The position numbers and the translations under genes are program-made. The notes below the pieces were generated by a model, which ran no database searches, was not told the origin of the DNA, and saw only the letters and a list, made by a program, of their open reading frames with translations. From assembly GCA_902785575.1 (NCBI GenBank), contig CACZZF010000005.1, forward strand, positions 62,001 through 126,000: a stretch of 64,000 nt of DNA, given 5' to 3'. Below, piece after piece: positions 7,837 through 16,112 of the stretch (the first letter of the stretch is position 1; the number at the start of each line of letters is the position of its first letter). The DNA is from an uncultured Bacteroidia bacterium (GTDB lineage Bacteria; Bacteroidota; Bacteroidia; Bacteroidales; UBA932).

Positions 7837-9210
7837 ATGAAAAACATCCTTAAAATCGCGATCGCATCGATAGTGGCTCTTGCCATGGTCGCGTTCCCTG
7901 TGGATTCATATTCCCAGAATAGATCTTCCTCGAGCAGAGGCTCGTCGTCTTCAACATCAAGTGCCAGGAGCTCATCCTCCGCTTCCAGCGTGAGAAGCAG
8001 CTCTTCCGGTTCTTCCTCCAGAAGTTCGGCTAGCATGTCGAGAAGTTCTTCTTCCGCACCTTCCAGCTCTCGTTCGGCGCAGGTCAACTCCGGTTCTTCC
8101 CAGAGAAGCTCCGGCTCCTACTCCTCGAGAAGCTCGGCTTCTACTTCGAGCTCCCGTAGCTCCCAGGTAGGCAGCGGCACCTCCCAGAGAAGCTCAGCCA
8201 CTTCCCAGAGAAGTTCCACCGCTTCCGCTTCCAGGAGCTCCAGCTCCAGGGTAGCCCAGCCTATCGGCCAGTCCGGATCTTCCAGGAGCAACTCATCCCG
8301 CAGCGCTGGTAATGGCTCCGCCAGGGAGAGGGCCCAGTCCGTGGGCAACGCCACCCGTGACGGTCTCGCCACCTACGACAAGAATATGTCGCGCGCCGGA
8401 AACGACGTGATGAGAGAGACCCGCAATGACTTCATGAGGATTGGAGAGGACAGGAACGTCCACAGGATCCCTCCGAGGGACCGTGACTTCCTCCCTTACA
8501 ACCATCCGGGACACTTCTGGGGTCACGCCCCTCACTACTATGGCTACAGGGTCAGTTACCTGCCGCCTCGTTACAGGAGGGTGACCTATTGGGGAATCGA
8601 GTACTGCTTGTATGATGGGATCTACTACAGGCCCTACGGTGGGTACTGGGTAGTCTGCAGACCTCCTTTCGGAGTTTGCATCGACCTGGCGATCTCTGAC
8701 CTGCTGTTCTCCAGAGTACGCTTCTCGTACTACTGCAACACCTACAGGTTGTTCAACGCCATTGATGCCAACAACAGGGTCATCGACGAGCAGAACAGGA
8801 TCATCGCCCAGAACAACGCCACTATCGCGGCGCAGAATAACGCGATCGCCTTGAATACCACAAGGGCCAACGACGCGTACACCCTCGCCAACAGGCTTGG
8901 ACTGGTGCAGAGCTACGCTTACGCGGATCAGCCTTACTACTATCAGGACGGTGTGTTCTACATCGTAAACTCCCAAGGCCAGTATGAGGTCATAGTCCCT
9001 CCGGCCGGAGCCCTCGTCGAGGAGCTTCCCGATGACTACGACACCATCACCCTCGATGGAGTATCTTACTACAAGGTGGACGACACCGTCTACAGGACCA
9101 CCCTCGTGGAGGGCAAGCCCTATCTCGAGGTCCTGGGCCAGATGTACGGCAAGCTCGCACAGCAACATAACTACTACTCCAACGGAGTGAAATACAACGA
9201 TCTCTATTGA
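7837..9210 (+). CDS. Serine-rich secreted DUF6515 protein
   Basis: Four hundred and fifty-seven residues. Residues 1-26 form a Sec signal peptide ending near SYSQ. Residues about 28-155 are low complexity, almost only Ser, Arg, Ala, Gly, Gln and Thr with repeated SSRSSA and SQRSS units. About residues 215-290 are Tyr/Gly/Pro-rich (HYYGYRVSYLPPRYRR, YDGIYYRPYGGYWV), the DUF6515 pattern. A Gln/Asn-rich helix with NNRVIDEQNRIIAQNNATI follows, then a C-terminal domain with two repeats of the type DGVFYIVNSQGQYEV and DGVSYYKVDDTVY. The product is likely a periplasmic or surface protein. Its place inside the recycling operon is clear, but no activity is known. Confidence 0.75.
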   Translation: MKNILKIAIASIVALAMVAFPVDSYSQNRSSSSRGSSSSTSSARSSSSASSVRSSSSGSSSRSSASMSRSSSSAPSSSRSAQVNSGSSQRSSGSYSSRSSASTSSSRSSQVGSGTSQRSSATSQRSSTASASRSSSSRVAQPIGQSGSSRSNSSRSAGNGSARERAQSVGNATRDGLATYDKNMSRAGNDVMRETRNDFMRIGEDRNVHRIPPRDRDFLPYNHPGHFWGHAPHYYGYRVSYLPPRYRRVTYWGIEYCLYDGIYYRPYGGYWVVCRPPFGVCIDLAISDLLFSRVRFSYYCNTYRLFNAIDANNRVIDEQNRIIAQNNATIAAQNNAIALNTTRANDAYTLANRLGLVQSYAYADQPYYYQDGVFYIVNSQGQYEVIVPPAGALVEELPDDYDTITLDGVSYYKVDDTVYRTTLVEGKPYLEVLGQMYGKLAQQHNYYSNGVKYNDLY

Positions 9211-9214
9211 TCTG

Positions 9215-10630
9215 ATGGAAAAGCTCAAGGATTTATTCGAAAGCTATACAGGTCAGAGAGCCACAGAAGTTGAGGAGTTGACCTCCTCAGGTAGCAATAG
9301 GAGATATTTCCGCTTGAAGGGCGGAAATATCTCCATTATTGGTGTGGTTGGGACCAACAAGGATGAGAACAACGCTTTCATCAAGCTCAGTCGTCATTTC
9401 GTCGAGAAGGGAATAAGGGTCCCTAAGGTTTTGGCGGTCTCGGATGACCAGATGCGTTACGTCCAGGAGGACCTTGGGGACGACCAGCTTTATAAGCTTG
9501 TGTCCCATGGCCGTGAGAGTGGGGAGTATAGCTCCTACGAGAGTCATCTGCTGTGCCAGGCCATGGAGGCGCTTCCCAAGATCCAATTCAAGGGCGCCGA
9601 GGGGCTGGACTGGTCAGTTTGCTATCCGGAGCCGGCTTTCAGCGAACGGATGATAATGTTCGACCTCAATTATTTCAAGTATTGTTTCCTTAAGGCGACT
9701 GGGCTCGAGTTCAATGAGGTGAAGTTGCAAGAGGATTTCGAGAGGTTGAGGGATGACTTGATGAGCGATATGGGGGAGACTTTCATGTGCCGTGACTTCC
9801 AGTCCAGGAATGTCATGGTAAAGGATGGCGAACCTTATTTCATTGATTTCCAAGGAGGACGCAAGGGACCGATTTATTATGATGTGGCCTCTTTCGTCTG
9901 GCAGGCCAGGGCCCGTTATCCGGAGACCCTCCGCAAAGAGATGGTCCAGACCTATCTCAAGTCGCTTAAGGGATATATGCCCGTTGATGAGGATGTTTTC
10001 CATGAAAGGTTGAGGCTTTTCATCCTATTCAGGAGTCTCCAGGTCTTGGGAGCGTACGGTTTCCGGGGCTATTTCGAGAAGAAGCCACATTTCCTCGCCA
10101 GCGTGCCATTCGCGCTCAGCAACTTGAGGAAGCTTCTTCAGAAGCCTTTCGAGGCGTATCCGTACCTCAACTCCATCCTCTCCAAGCTCACCACCATGTC
10201 CCAGTTTAATAATATCGCTGAGGATAAGAGGCTGGAGGTGAGGATATTCAGTTTCTCATATAAGAAAGGAATACCTGCCGACACAACCGGTAACGGAGGT
10301 GGATATGTCTTTGACTGCCGCGCGGTAAACAACCCTGGGAAATACGAGTATTATCGCCAATTCACCGGGTTGGACCAGGAAGTCGTCAAGTTTCTTGAGG
10401 ATGATGGGGAGGTGACAAAGTTCCTGGAGAGCGTGTTCCCTCTTGTCGACGCACATGTCAAACGATTCATGGAGAGGAAGTTCACCCATCTACAGGTGTG
10501 TTTCGGCTGTACTGGCGGCCAGCATAGGTCTGTGTACTGCGCTGAGCGACTTGCCAGCCACCTGTCGGAGCGATTCGACATCAAGATCACGGTTTCTCAC
10601 CGGGAACTGGACATTGAGAAGATATTATAA
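9215..10630 (+). CDS. AmgK-like amino-sugar kinase fused to RapZ C-terminal domain
   Basis: Four hundred and seventy-one residues. Residues 1-320 are an APH-family kinase with the catalytic loop CRDFQSRNVM (Asp and Asn kept; AmgK has HRDFHSRN) and the metal-binding FIDFQGG. Residues about 340-471 match the RapZ C-terminal domain: VRIFSFSYKKGIP, VFDCRAVNNPG and the signature GCTGGQHRSV. The RapZ N-terminal P-loop domain is missing. AmgK adds phosphate to C1 of MurNAc or GlcNAc, and the RapZ C-terminal domain binds glucosamine-6-phosphate in E. coli. A kinase controlled by an amino-sugar sensor is a fair inference. The MurU-like gene follows seven bases later, supporting the AmgK-MurU pair. Similar fusions may exist elsewhere in Bacteroidetes. 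Confidence 0.8.
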   Translation: MEKLKDLFESYTGQRATEVEELTSSGSNRRYFRLKGGNISIIGVVGTNKDENNAFIKLSRHFVEKGIRVPKVLAVSDDQMRYVQEDLGDDQLYKLVSHGRESGEYSSYESHLLCQAMEALPKIQFKGAEGLDWSVCYPEPAFSERMIMFDLNYFKYCFLKATGLEFNEVKLQEDFERLRDDLMSDMGETFMCRDFQSRNVMVKDGEPYFIDFQGGRKGPIYYDVASFVWQARARYPETLRKEMVQTYLKSLKGYMPVDEDVFHERLRLFILFRSLQVLGAYGFRGYFEKKPHFLASVPFALSNLRKLLQKPFEAYPYLNSILSKLTTMSQFNNIAEDKRLEVRIFSFSYKKGIPADTTGNGGGYVFDCRAVNNPGKYEYYRQFTGLDQEVVKFLEDDGEVTKFLESVFPLVDAHVKRFMERKFTHLQVCFGCTGGQHRSVYCAERLASHLSERFDIKITVSHRELDIEKIL

Positions 10631-10636
10631 TCGCAG

Positions 10637-11377
10637 ATGAAAGCCCTTGTTTTCGCCGCGGGTCTCGGCACCAGGCTAAAGCCGCTGACTGACTCCATCC
10701 CCAAAGCGCTTGTCCAGGTTGGTGGCGAGCCTTTGCTATCTCATGTCATGAGAAAGCTGGAAGCAGCTGGAATTGAGGATATTGTGGTAAATGTCCATCA
10801 TTTTGCCGACTTGATAATCAATTATTTGAGGGAACAAGACGGTTTCGGGACAAAGGTTTTTGTCTCTGATGAGAGGGACTTGTTGAGGGAAACTGGGGGT
10901 GGAATACGTCATGCCAGGCGGTTTTTGGAAGGGGATGGCCCTTTCCTTGTCCATAATGTGGATATCCTCTCTGATCTGGATATCCATTGGTTTATCTCTC
11001 AGGCCCGTCCGGGAGCGCTTTCCAACATCCTTGTGAGTGAAAGGGTGACCAAGCGATACCTTCTTTTCGATGATGAAATGCGGATGGTCGGTTGGACTAA
11101 TGTCGAGACAGGAGAGGTCCGAAGCCCGTATCCCGGGTTGGATCCTTCCCGTTTCCGCAAATACGCTTTTTCGGGGGTGCATTTGATTTCTGACAGAATA
11201 TTCACTATATTTGATGAGGACGACTGGGGAGAGAGATTCCCTATAATGGACTTTTATATTAAAGAATGTGCCTCGCATCCGGTGTATGGTGTCATGCCTA
11301 AAAAGTTGAGGATGATGGATGTCGGCAAGGTCGAGGCGCTTTCAGAGGCTGAGATATTCCTAACAACTCTCAAATAA
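10637..11377 (+). CDS. murU: MurU-like N-acetylmuramate-1-phosphate uridylyltransferase
   Basis: Two hundred and forty-six residues of the nucleotidyltransferase family. The N-terminal loop FAAGLGTRLKPLTD plus IPKAL binds the nucleotide and metal; ETGGGIRHA and VHNVDIL are the sugar and metal-binding segments. MurU makes UDP-MurNAc from MurNAc-1-phosphate and UTP, bypassing MurA and MurB. Related RmlA/GlmU-type enzymes share the motif, but the short single-domain length and the position after the AmgK-like kinase favour MurU. It is followed by mscL after nine bases. Confidence 0.8.
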   Translation: MKALVFAAGLGTRLKPLTDSIPKALVQVGGEPLLSHVMRKLEAAGIEDIVVNVHHFADLIINYLREQDGFGTKVFVSDERDLLRETGGGIRHARRFLEGDGPFLVHNVDILSDLDIHWFISQARPGALSNILVSERVTKRYLLFDDEMRMVGWTNVETGEVRSPYPGLDPSRFRKYAFSGVHLISDRIFTIFDEDDWGERFPIMDFYIKECASHPVYGVMPKKLRMMDVGKVEALSEAEIFLTTLK

Positions 11378-11386
11378 AAAAGCATT

Positions 11387-11833
11387 ATGGCAAAAGGTAA
11401 ATTCTGGTCCGAATTCAAGGACTTCGCGATGAAGGGAAATGTCATTGACATGGCTGTCGGTGTGGTCATCGGCGGTGCCTTCGGAAAGATTGTCACCTCA
11501 CTGGTGAGCGACATTATCATGCCCGCTGTGGGCGCTCTTTGCGGCGGCCTCAACTTCACTGATTGGAAGTGGGTCCTCAAGGAGGCTGTCATGAAAGGCG
11601 AGGAGGTTGTCAAGCCTGAGGTCGCTATCTCTTGGGGTAATTTCCTGCAGGTGATATTCGACTTCATCATCATCGCCCTCTGCATCTTCTTCGTTATCAA
11701 GGGCATCAACAAGGCTAAAGCTCTCTCTGAGAAGAAGAAAGAAGAGGCTCCCGCCGAGCCTGAGGCTCCGGCACCCAAGCCTGATGATGTGGTTCTTCTC
11801 GAGGAGATCCGCGACCTTCTTAAGAACAAGTAG
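11387..11833 (+). CDS. mscL: Large-conductance mechanosensitive channel MscL
   Basis: One hundred and forty-eight residues, the normal length. It has the N-terminal amphipathic helix (FWSEFKDFAMKG), the pore helix NVIDMAVGVVIGGAFGKIV, the second membrane helix (FLQVIFDFIIIALCIFFVI) and a charged C-terminal bundle. MscL opens under high membrane tension and releases solutes in osmotic downshock. It ends the plus-strand run. Its last codons overlap the end of the converging nhaC gene by 14 bases, inside a perfect inverted repeat. Confidence 0.97.
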   Translation: MAKGKFWSEFKDFAMKGNVIDMAVGVVIGGAFGKIVTSLVSDIIMPAVGALCGGLNFTDWKWVLKEAVMKGEEVVKPEVAISWGNFLQVIFDFIIIALCIFFVIKGINKAKALSEKKKEEAPAEPEAPAPKPDDVVLLEEIRDLLKNK

Positions 11834-13274
11834 TAGACTTGTTCCTGAATATCTTGTAGCCGGTCGCGGCTACGATCACGCTCATGAACGGGCTGATGAT
11901 ATTAAAGAAACAGAATGGGAGATAAGTTAGGGTCGGCACGCTCAGAATAGTGGCTTGTGTCATCCCGCAACTGCTCCAAGGATACAATGGCGAGGTTACT
12001 GTCGCAGAGTCTTCCACGGCTCGGCTCAGTAACCTCCCTTCGTATCCATCCTTCTCGTAAACGTCCTTGAATATGCTGGAAGTCAATATGATGGATAAGT
12101 ACTGGTCGGACACGATCCCGTTTAGGACGGTACCGGTCGTGACTGTGGACGCTACAAGGCTGGTGCGGCGCTTGGTGAGCGGAATAATCATACTGGCCAG
12201 GTTACGCAACATCCCGCTGGCTTTCATAGCCGCTCCGAAACACATGGCGCAGATAATCAGGTAAACCGTGTTGAGCATTCCTGCCATCCCCCTTGTGGAA
12301 ACAAGTTGGTTCACTTCCGGATTGCCTGTGTCGAGACTTACCGAATCGTAGATTGTCTGCACAACACCGGTGAACATGACTTTCCATCTGGCGCATTCCG
12401 CGGCCTTTGCACCGATCTCGTGGATTATTGACGGTTGGAATACCAGGGCAGCAACCACAGCAAGGAGAATAGACAAGGCCAAGACCATTATCGCCGGCAT
12501 TTTCCGGGCTATCATCACGCCAGTCAATACTGGTATGATAAATAGCCATGGAGTGATCCTGAATCTGGCGGCAAGTGTGTCCGTGTAGGTCGAGATTGTG
12601 GCCGCATCGGAACTTGAATGGGTCAACCCGAGGATAAGGAATATGATCAGTGTAATGGTAATTGAAGGTACGGTGGTGAAGAACATGTACCTGATATGCT
12701 GGAAAAGAGGTACTTTGTTTAGTGATGAGGCCATTACGGTCGTGTCGGATAAAGGAGAGATCTTGTCTCCGAAATATGCTCCCGAGATGATCGCTCCAGC
12801 GATAACCCCGTCGCTGAATCCTTCAGCCTTCCCAATGCCGAGCAGGGCTACTCCTATGGTGGCTATAGTGGTCCAGGAACTACCTATCATCAGTGACACC
12901 AACGCGCAAATCACACAGGCGGTCACCAGGAATATTTTAGGGCTGATTATCTTGACACCATAATAAATAAAAGTTGGCACGATGCCACTCATAGTCCAGG
13001 TCCCGGAGATTCCTCCAATCAAAAATAGAATCACTATGGCAGTGGTTACATCACCTATATTGCCTTTTATCGCTTCCTCGAAATCGCTCCACGGAACTTT
13101 GAAAAGCCACATCGCTAGCCATACGCAGATCCCTGCCGAGAAAAGCAAGGCAACCTGGCTGGCGCCAAGGATCGCATCGCTCCCGAAAATGCTGATATCG
13201 AGAGCCAGTAGTGCCACAAGTGTAGTTATAGGGATCAATGAGATTCCCAACCTGGAAAAGGATTTACGGGCCAT
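11820..13274 (-). CDS. nhaC: NhaC-family Na+/H+ antiporter
   Basis: About 484 residues from MARKSFSRLG at 13274; a longer frame starts 51 bases upstream but its extra residues look unlike a protein start. There are ten or more hydrophobic helices, and the loop GDKISPLSDTTVMAS with SSWTTIATIG is the signature of the NhaC branch of ion transporters. It should exchange sodium for protons across the inner membrane. It is a single gene, converging with mscL and divergent from the NigD-like gene. Confidence 0.88.
   Translation of the reverse strand: MARKSFSRLGISLIPITTLVALLALDISIFGSDAILGASQVALLFSAGICVWLAMWLFKVPWSDFEEAIKGNIGDVTTAIVILFLIGGISGTWTMSGIVPTFIYYGVKIISPKIFLVTACVICALVSLMIGSSWTTIATIGVALLGIGKAEGFSDGVIAGAIISGAYFGDKISPLSDTTVMASSLNKVPLFQHIRYMFFTTVPSITITLIIFLILGLTHSSSDAATISTYTDTLAARFRITPWLFIIPVLTGVMIARKMPAIMVLALSILLAVVAALVFQPSIIHEIGAKAAECARWKVMFTGVVQTIYDSVSLDTGNPEVNQLVSTRGMAGMLNTVYLIICAMCFGAAMKASGMLRNLASMIIPLTKRRTSLVASTVTTGTVLNGIVSDQYLSIILTSSIFKDVYEKDGYEGRLLSRAVEDSATVTSPLYPWSSCGMTQATILSVPTLTYLPFCFFNIISPFMSVIVAATGYKIFRNKSTTCS
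11824..11844. terminator. Palindrome over the converging ends of mscL and nhaC
   Basis: GAACAAGT (11824-11831) and ACTTGTTC (11837-11844) pair perfectly around AGTAG. The hairpin includes the mscL stop codon and the last codons of the antiporter gene. U tracts are weak on both sides, so a role as a bidirectional transcription end is probable but not certain. Confidence 0.45.
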
Positions 13275-13370
13275 TTCGTCAAATTCGTTGAATAACAGTA
13301 CGCAATATAAAAATTTTTTTGTCATTTTTATGCAAGATTTCTCAAATCCGGGATTTATAGTATAGAAGCT

Positions 13371-14204
13371 ATGAAGATGAATGTTGGAAAGCTGAAGAAG
13401 AAGGATTTGCTCCTTTCATGTCATTTCATGGCGGTCTTGACGCTTTTGGCTGTCCTGGCGATAGCATGTGATCGTGAGGAGTTCGATTCTTCCTTGTCAC
13501 AGACAGCCGAGCTCGCAAGCCTGCAGGATGACATCAGATGGGCAAACGCCATAGTGACTGTGAGGAAATCCTATTCTGGCCGGGATTATTTCCAGTTGGA
13601 CGAGAGAACCACTCTCGAGCCTGTCGGCTGGAATAACCCCTTCAGCGAGGAGGTGAGAGCATTAGTGGCTTTCTCGGACCTGGGACCAGGGACCGGTTTC
13701 TGCACAAGAACGGTCGCTGTCGAGCGGATAGACTCGATTGTCACCAGGGACGCGGCATACATCGATATGGATGACGGTCTGACAGAAGGTTCCGATAATC
13801 CGGTCTCCGTTGTGCAGACAGGTTTCGGCTCCACAGCCGAGATGCTTGAGTCAAGCAGTCCTCTCGATGTCGTCACGGATGAGGGCATTCCTGATTGGAT
13901 GACCTTCTCTGAGGATGGCTACCTAATGATCCACTTCGCCACATTCTGGGGAGATGTCACACTACATTCTGTCAACCTCTATGCTTCGCGGAAGCATCCG
14001 GACCACTTGTATTTGGTCCACAAAGACAACGGAGATTTTCAGAGTTCCTGGAAAGAGAGTCTGGTAGCCTTTAGGATCTGTCAGATGTACATGTCAAGGA
14101 AAGATGAGTACAGAGATCCTTCGTCTGTTGTCCTTCATTGGATGTCTTTCAGTGGAGAGAAAACATTGAGGCTGAGGTACGGTAATAGGGCATCAGAGAA
14201 ATAG
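13371..14204 (+). CDS. NigD-like lipoprotein
   Basis: Two hundred and seventy-seven residues with a lipoprotein signal (LAVLAIAC, Cys at about residue 33) after a basic N terminus. The C-terminal region, about 175-250, fits the NigD-like beta sandwich: DGYLMIHFATFWG, then HSVNLYASRKHPDHLYLVHKD. NigD-like proteins are widespread in Bacteroidetes and of unknown function. The sigma factor start follows the stop by one base, so the lipoprotein is expressed with the sigma/anti-sigma pair and could be part of its sensing or output. Confidence 0.7.
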   Translation: MKMNVGKLKKKDLLLSCHFMAVLTLLAVLAIACDREEFDSSLSQTAELASLQDDIRWANAIVTVRKSYSGRDYFQLDERTTLEPVGWNNPFSEEVRALVAFSDLGPGTGFCTRTVAVERIDSIVTRDAAYIDMDDGLTEGSDNPVSVVQTGFGSTAEMLESSSPLDVVTDEGIPDWMTFSEDGYLMIHFATFWGDVTLHSVNLYASRKHPDHLYLVHKDNGDFQSSWKESLVAFRICQMYMSRKDEYRDPSSVVLHWMSFSGEKTLRLRYGNRASEK

Positions 14205-14205
14205 C

Positions 14206-14784
14206 GTGTTGAAAGAGGAGAAAGAGAAACAGGTCTTTGAAAGGGCCAGGGATGGTGACAGGAAGGCGGTCAGGCAGCTTTACGACCGTTATTCCTCCTT
14301 CCTTGCGGCGACTTGCGCCAGGTTCCTTCCTGATCAGGGGGACCAGAAGGATGTCCTTCAAGACGGTTTCGTAAAGATATTCTCATCTCTGGACAAGTTC
14401 GATTACAGGGGGGAAGGATCTCTGAAAGCATGGATGAGGCAGATTGTCGTTAACGAGTGCCTCAAGGTTTTGCGGAAGAGAAAGAGGAGCGTGCCGATCT
14501 TGTTTGAGGAGGAGTTGAAGGATGATGTGGAGGTTGAGGAGGACACAGGGCCTCCTGAAGTGGAGAAAGTCCCGGCGGCGGTGATCCACGAGATGATAAA
14601 GGAGCTTCCTGATGGTTACAGGGCAGTGTTTAACCTTTTTGTCCTCGAGGAGAAGAACCACAAGGAGATATCCGAGCTGCTGGGGATAACAGAGAGCACG
14701 TCAGCCTCACAGCTGTACAGGGCCAGGATGATTCTGGCGAAGAAGATTAAGGAATATTTAGGTAAAGTCAAGATAAAGCGATGA
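14206..14784 (+). CDS. ECF RNA polymerase sigma factor
   Basis: One hundred and ninety-two residues from a GTG start one base after the previous stop (TTG at 14209 is an alternative). Sigma region 2 covers about residues 22-92 (LYDRYSSFLAATCARF, DVLQDGFVKIF, GSLKAWMRQIVVNECL), and region 4 covers about 125-180 (LPDGYRAVFNLFVLEEKNHKEI, then an HTH with TSASQLYRAR). An acidic linker joins the two. The stop overlaps the start of the next gene (ATGA), the usual arrangement for a sigma factor and its anti-sigma factor. Confidence 0.95.
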   Translation: MLKEEKEKQVFERARDGDRKAVRQLYDRYSSFLAATCARFLPDQGDQKDVLQDGFVKIFSSLDKFDYRGEGSLKAWMRQIVVNECLKVLRKRKRSVPILFEEELKDDVEVEEDTGPPEVEKVPAAVIHEMIKELPDGYRAVFNLFVLEEKNHKEISELLGITESTSASQLYRARMILAKKIKEYLGKVKIKR

Positions 14785-16112
14785 GCGAAGATTGGTTGAA
14801 AATAGTCAAGGAAAAGATGGAGTCCGTCGAGACTCCCGCCCCCGATGGGGTGTGGGAGCACTTGGAGGCTGAGCTTTTCCCTGCCAAGACACACAAGGTG
14901 AGGTATATGCCTTGGGTGTGGGGCTTCGCCGTCGCTGCTGCCGTGGCTTTGGGTGTTTTCGCCGGGGTACGCATGATAGATCGTGTCAACGGCCATGACA
15001 CCATCAAAGACGATAACAGAATAGCGGAAGGCCAGGTCTCGCCCAGCATTAACAATTCTTCAGTCGACAATGGGGGAGACCAGGCGCCTTCTGTAGCTGA
15101 GCCGATCCACATTATTCCGGCTCCAAAGGGTTCTTCCCTGGCTGTCGTCTCGCCTTCGGAGTTGATTCCGGCTGAAGCTGTCGAGCTTCCTGTGGAGGTC
15201 GTCGAACCTCCGGTGGAAGTTATCAAACCTCCTGTCGAAGTGGTTGAGCCTCCAGTTGAGGTCGCTGAACCACCCGTAGTAGTTGTTGAGCCCCCCGTGG
15301 AAGTCCAGGATAAGCCTACAGAGGTTATCCAGGACCAGAAGAAAGAGACCGGATTCAAGACGAATCATGACGGGGAGGACTGGTCAAAGTATATGTCGGC
15401 TGACGGAGAGAGTCGTGGCCGTGGGGAGAACAAGCCTTCTGCCGGATTCTCCTTCTCCAGCGCCGCCAGGAATGCCCAGGATGCGAGCATCATGGACACG
15501 AGACCTTTCTTCCAAGGTTATGCGGCTAATTTCGAAGTCGGTACAAGGGATGATGCCTCTATTTATACAAGGACGGTCTCTGTTCCTGTGTCCAAGGATG
15601 AGGATCATCATAGGCCGGTGAGATTATCTCTTTCGCTTGAATTCCCGTTAAACGATGTTCTTTCCCTTGGGACAGGTTTGACATATTCTATCCTCCGCAG
15701 TACCTTCACGACTTCGTCCGGAAACAGGGTGTCAGAGGATTCCCAGACTCTGGGATATCTCGGCTTGCCTCTGAATCTCAAGGCGAATCTTTGGGACAGG
15801 GATATCTTTACGGTATATGCCTTGGGTGGTGGAATGGTTGAGAAATGTGTCAGCGGGGTGTCAAAGACATCTGTGACAGTTGGTGGGGAACCTACCGCTA
15901 ATCTCACACGGAACACATTCGCCGTCAAGCCATTGGATTGGTCGTTGAATGCCGGTGCCGGCTTGCAGTTGAATCTCCCTGGAGGCTTCGGATTATATGC
16001 TGAGCCTGGTATCAGTTACCACTTCCCGGGTAACACCAAGGTCAGGTCCATCTACACGGAGCATCCGTTTGATTTCGTCCTTGCCTTTGGCGCGAGATTC
16101 TCGTTCAGATGA
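14781..16112 (+). CDS. Putative dual-membrane-spanning anti-sigma factor with OM barrel
   Basis: Four hundred and forty-three residues in four parts. Residues 1-42 are a cytoplasmic, acidic and helical segment that could hold the sigma factor. A membrane helix spans about 44-66 (WVWGFAVAAAVALGVFAGV). A long linker contains seven 7-residue repeats at 134-182 of the type VEPPVEV. Residues about 215-443 look like a PorT-type outer-membrane barrel: alternating strands such as RLSLSLEFPL and a final DFVLAFGARFSFR with terminal aromatic residues. The layout matches the Dma proteins of Bacteroides thetaiotaomicron, which cross both membranes. It is co-translated with the sigma gene. Direct sigma binding is inferred. 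Confidence 0.75.
   Translation: MSEDWLKIVKEKMESVETPAPDGVWEHLEAELFPAKTHKVRYMPWVWGFAVAAAVALGVFAGVRMIDRVNGHDTIKDDNRIAEGQVSPSINNSSVDNGGDQAPSVAEPIHIIPAPKGSSLAVVSPSELIPAEAVELPVEVVEPPVEVIKPPVEVVEPPVEVAEPPVVVVEPPVEVQDKPTEVIQDQKKETGFKTNHDGEDWSKYMSADGESRGRGENKPSAGFSFSSAARNAQDASIMDTRPFFQGYAANFEVGTRDDASIYTRTVSVPVSKDEDHHRPVRLSLSLEFPLNDVLSLGTGLTYSILRSTFTTSSGNRVSEDSQTLGYLGLPLNLKANLWDRDIFTVYALGGGMVEKCVSGVSKTSVTVGGEPTANLTRNTFAVKPLDWSLNAGAGLQLNLPGGFGLYAEPGISYHFPGNTKVRSIYTEHPFDFVLAFGARFSFR
15180..15326 (+). repeat. Seven 21-bp units coding for VEPPVEV-type heptads
   Basis: Seven consecutive 21-base units encode x-E-x-P-V-E-V heptads with one substitution in the fourth to seventh (AEPPVVV, QDKPTEV at the end). 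The DNA copies differ at many third positions, so the array is old or under selection at protein level. A Pro/Val/Glu-rich rod of this kind would be stiff and extended, suited to crossing the periplasm. Confidence 0.85.

Noticed and set aside
7827..8372. Long minus-strand frames rich in Glu and Leu opposite the serine-rich gene
   Set aside because: They are mirror images of the Ser/Arg-rich coding strand; low-complexity codons make open frames on the other strand.
8293..9228. 311-codon minus-strand frame opposite the DUF6515 gene
   Set aside because: It is rich in Val, Gly and Asp without motifs, and the plus-strand gene has a signal peptide and a known domain.
15180..15326. A CRISPR-like array
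   Set aside because: The 21-base units lack spacers and lie in frame inside a coding region.
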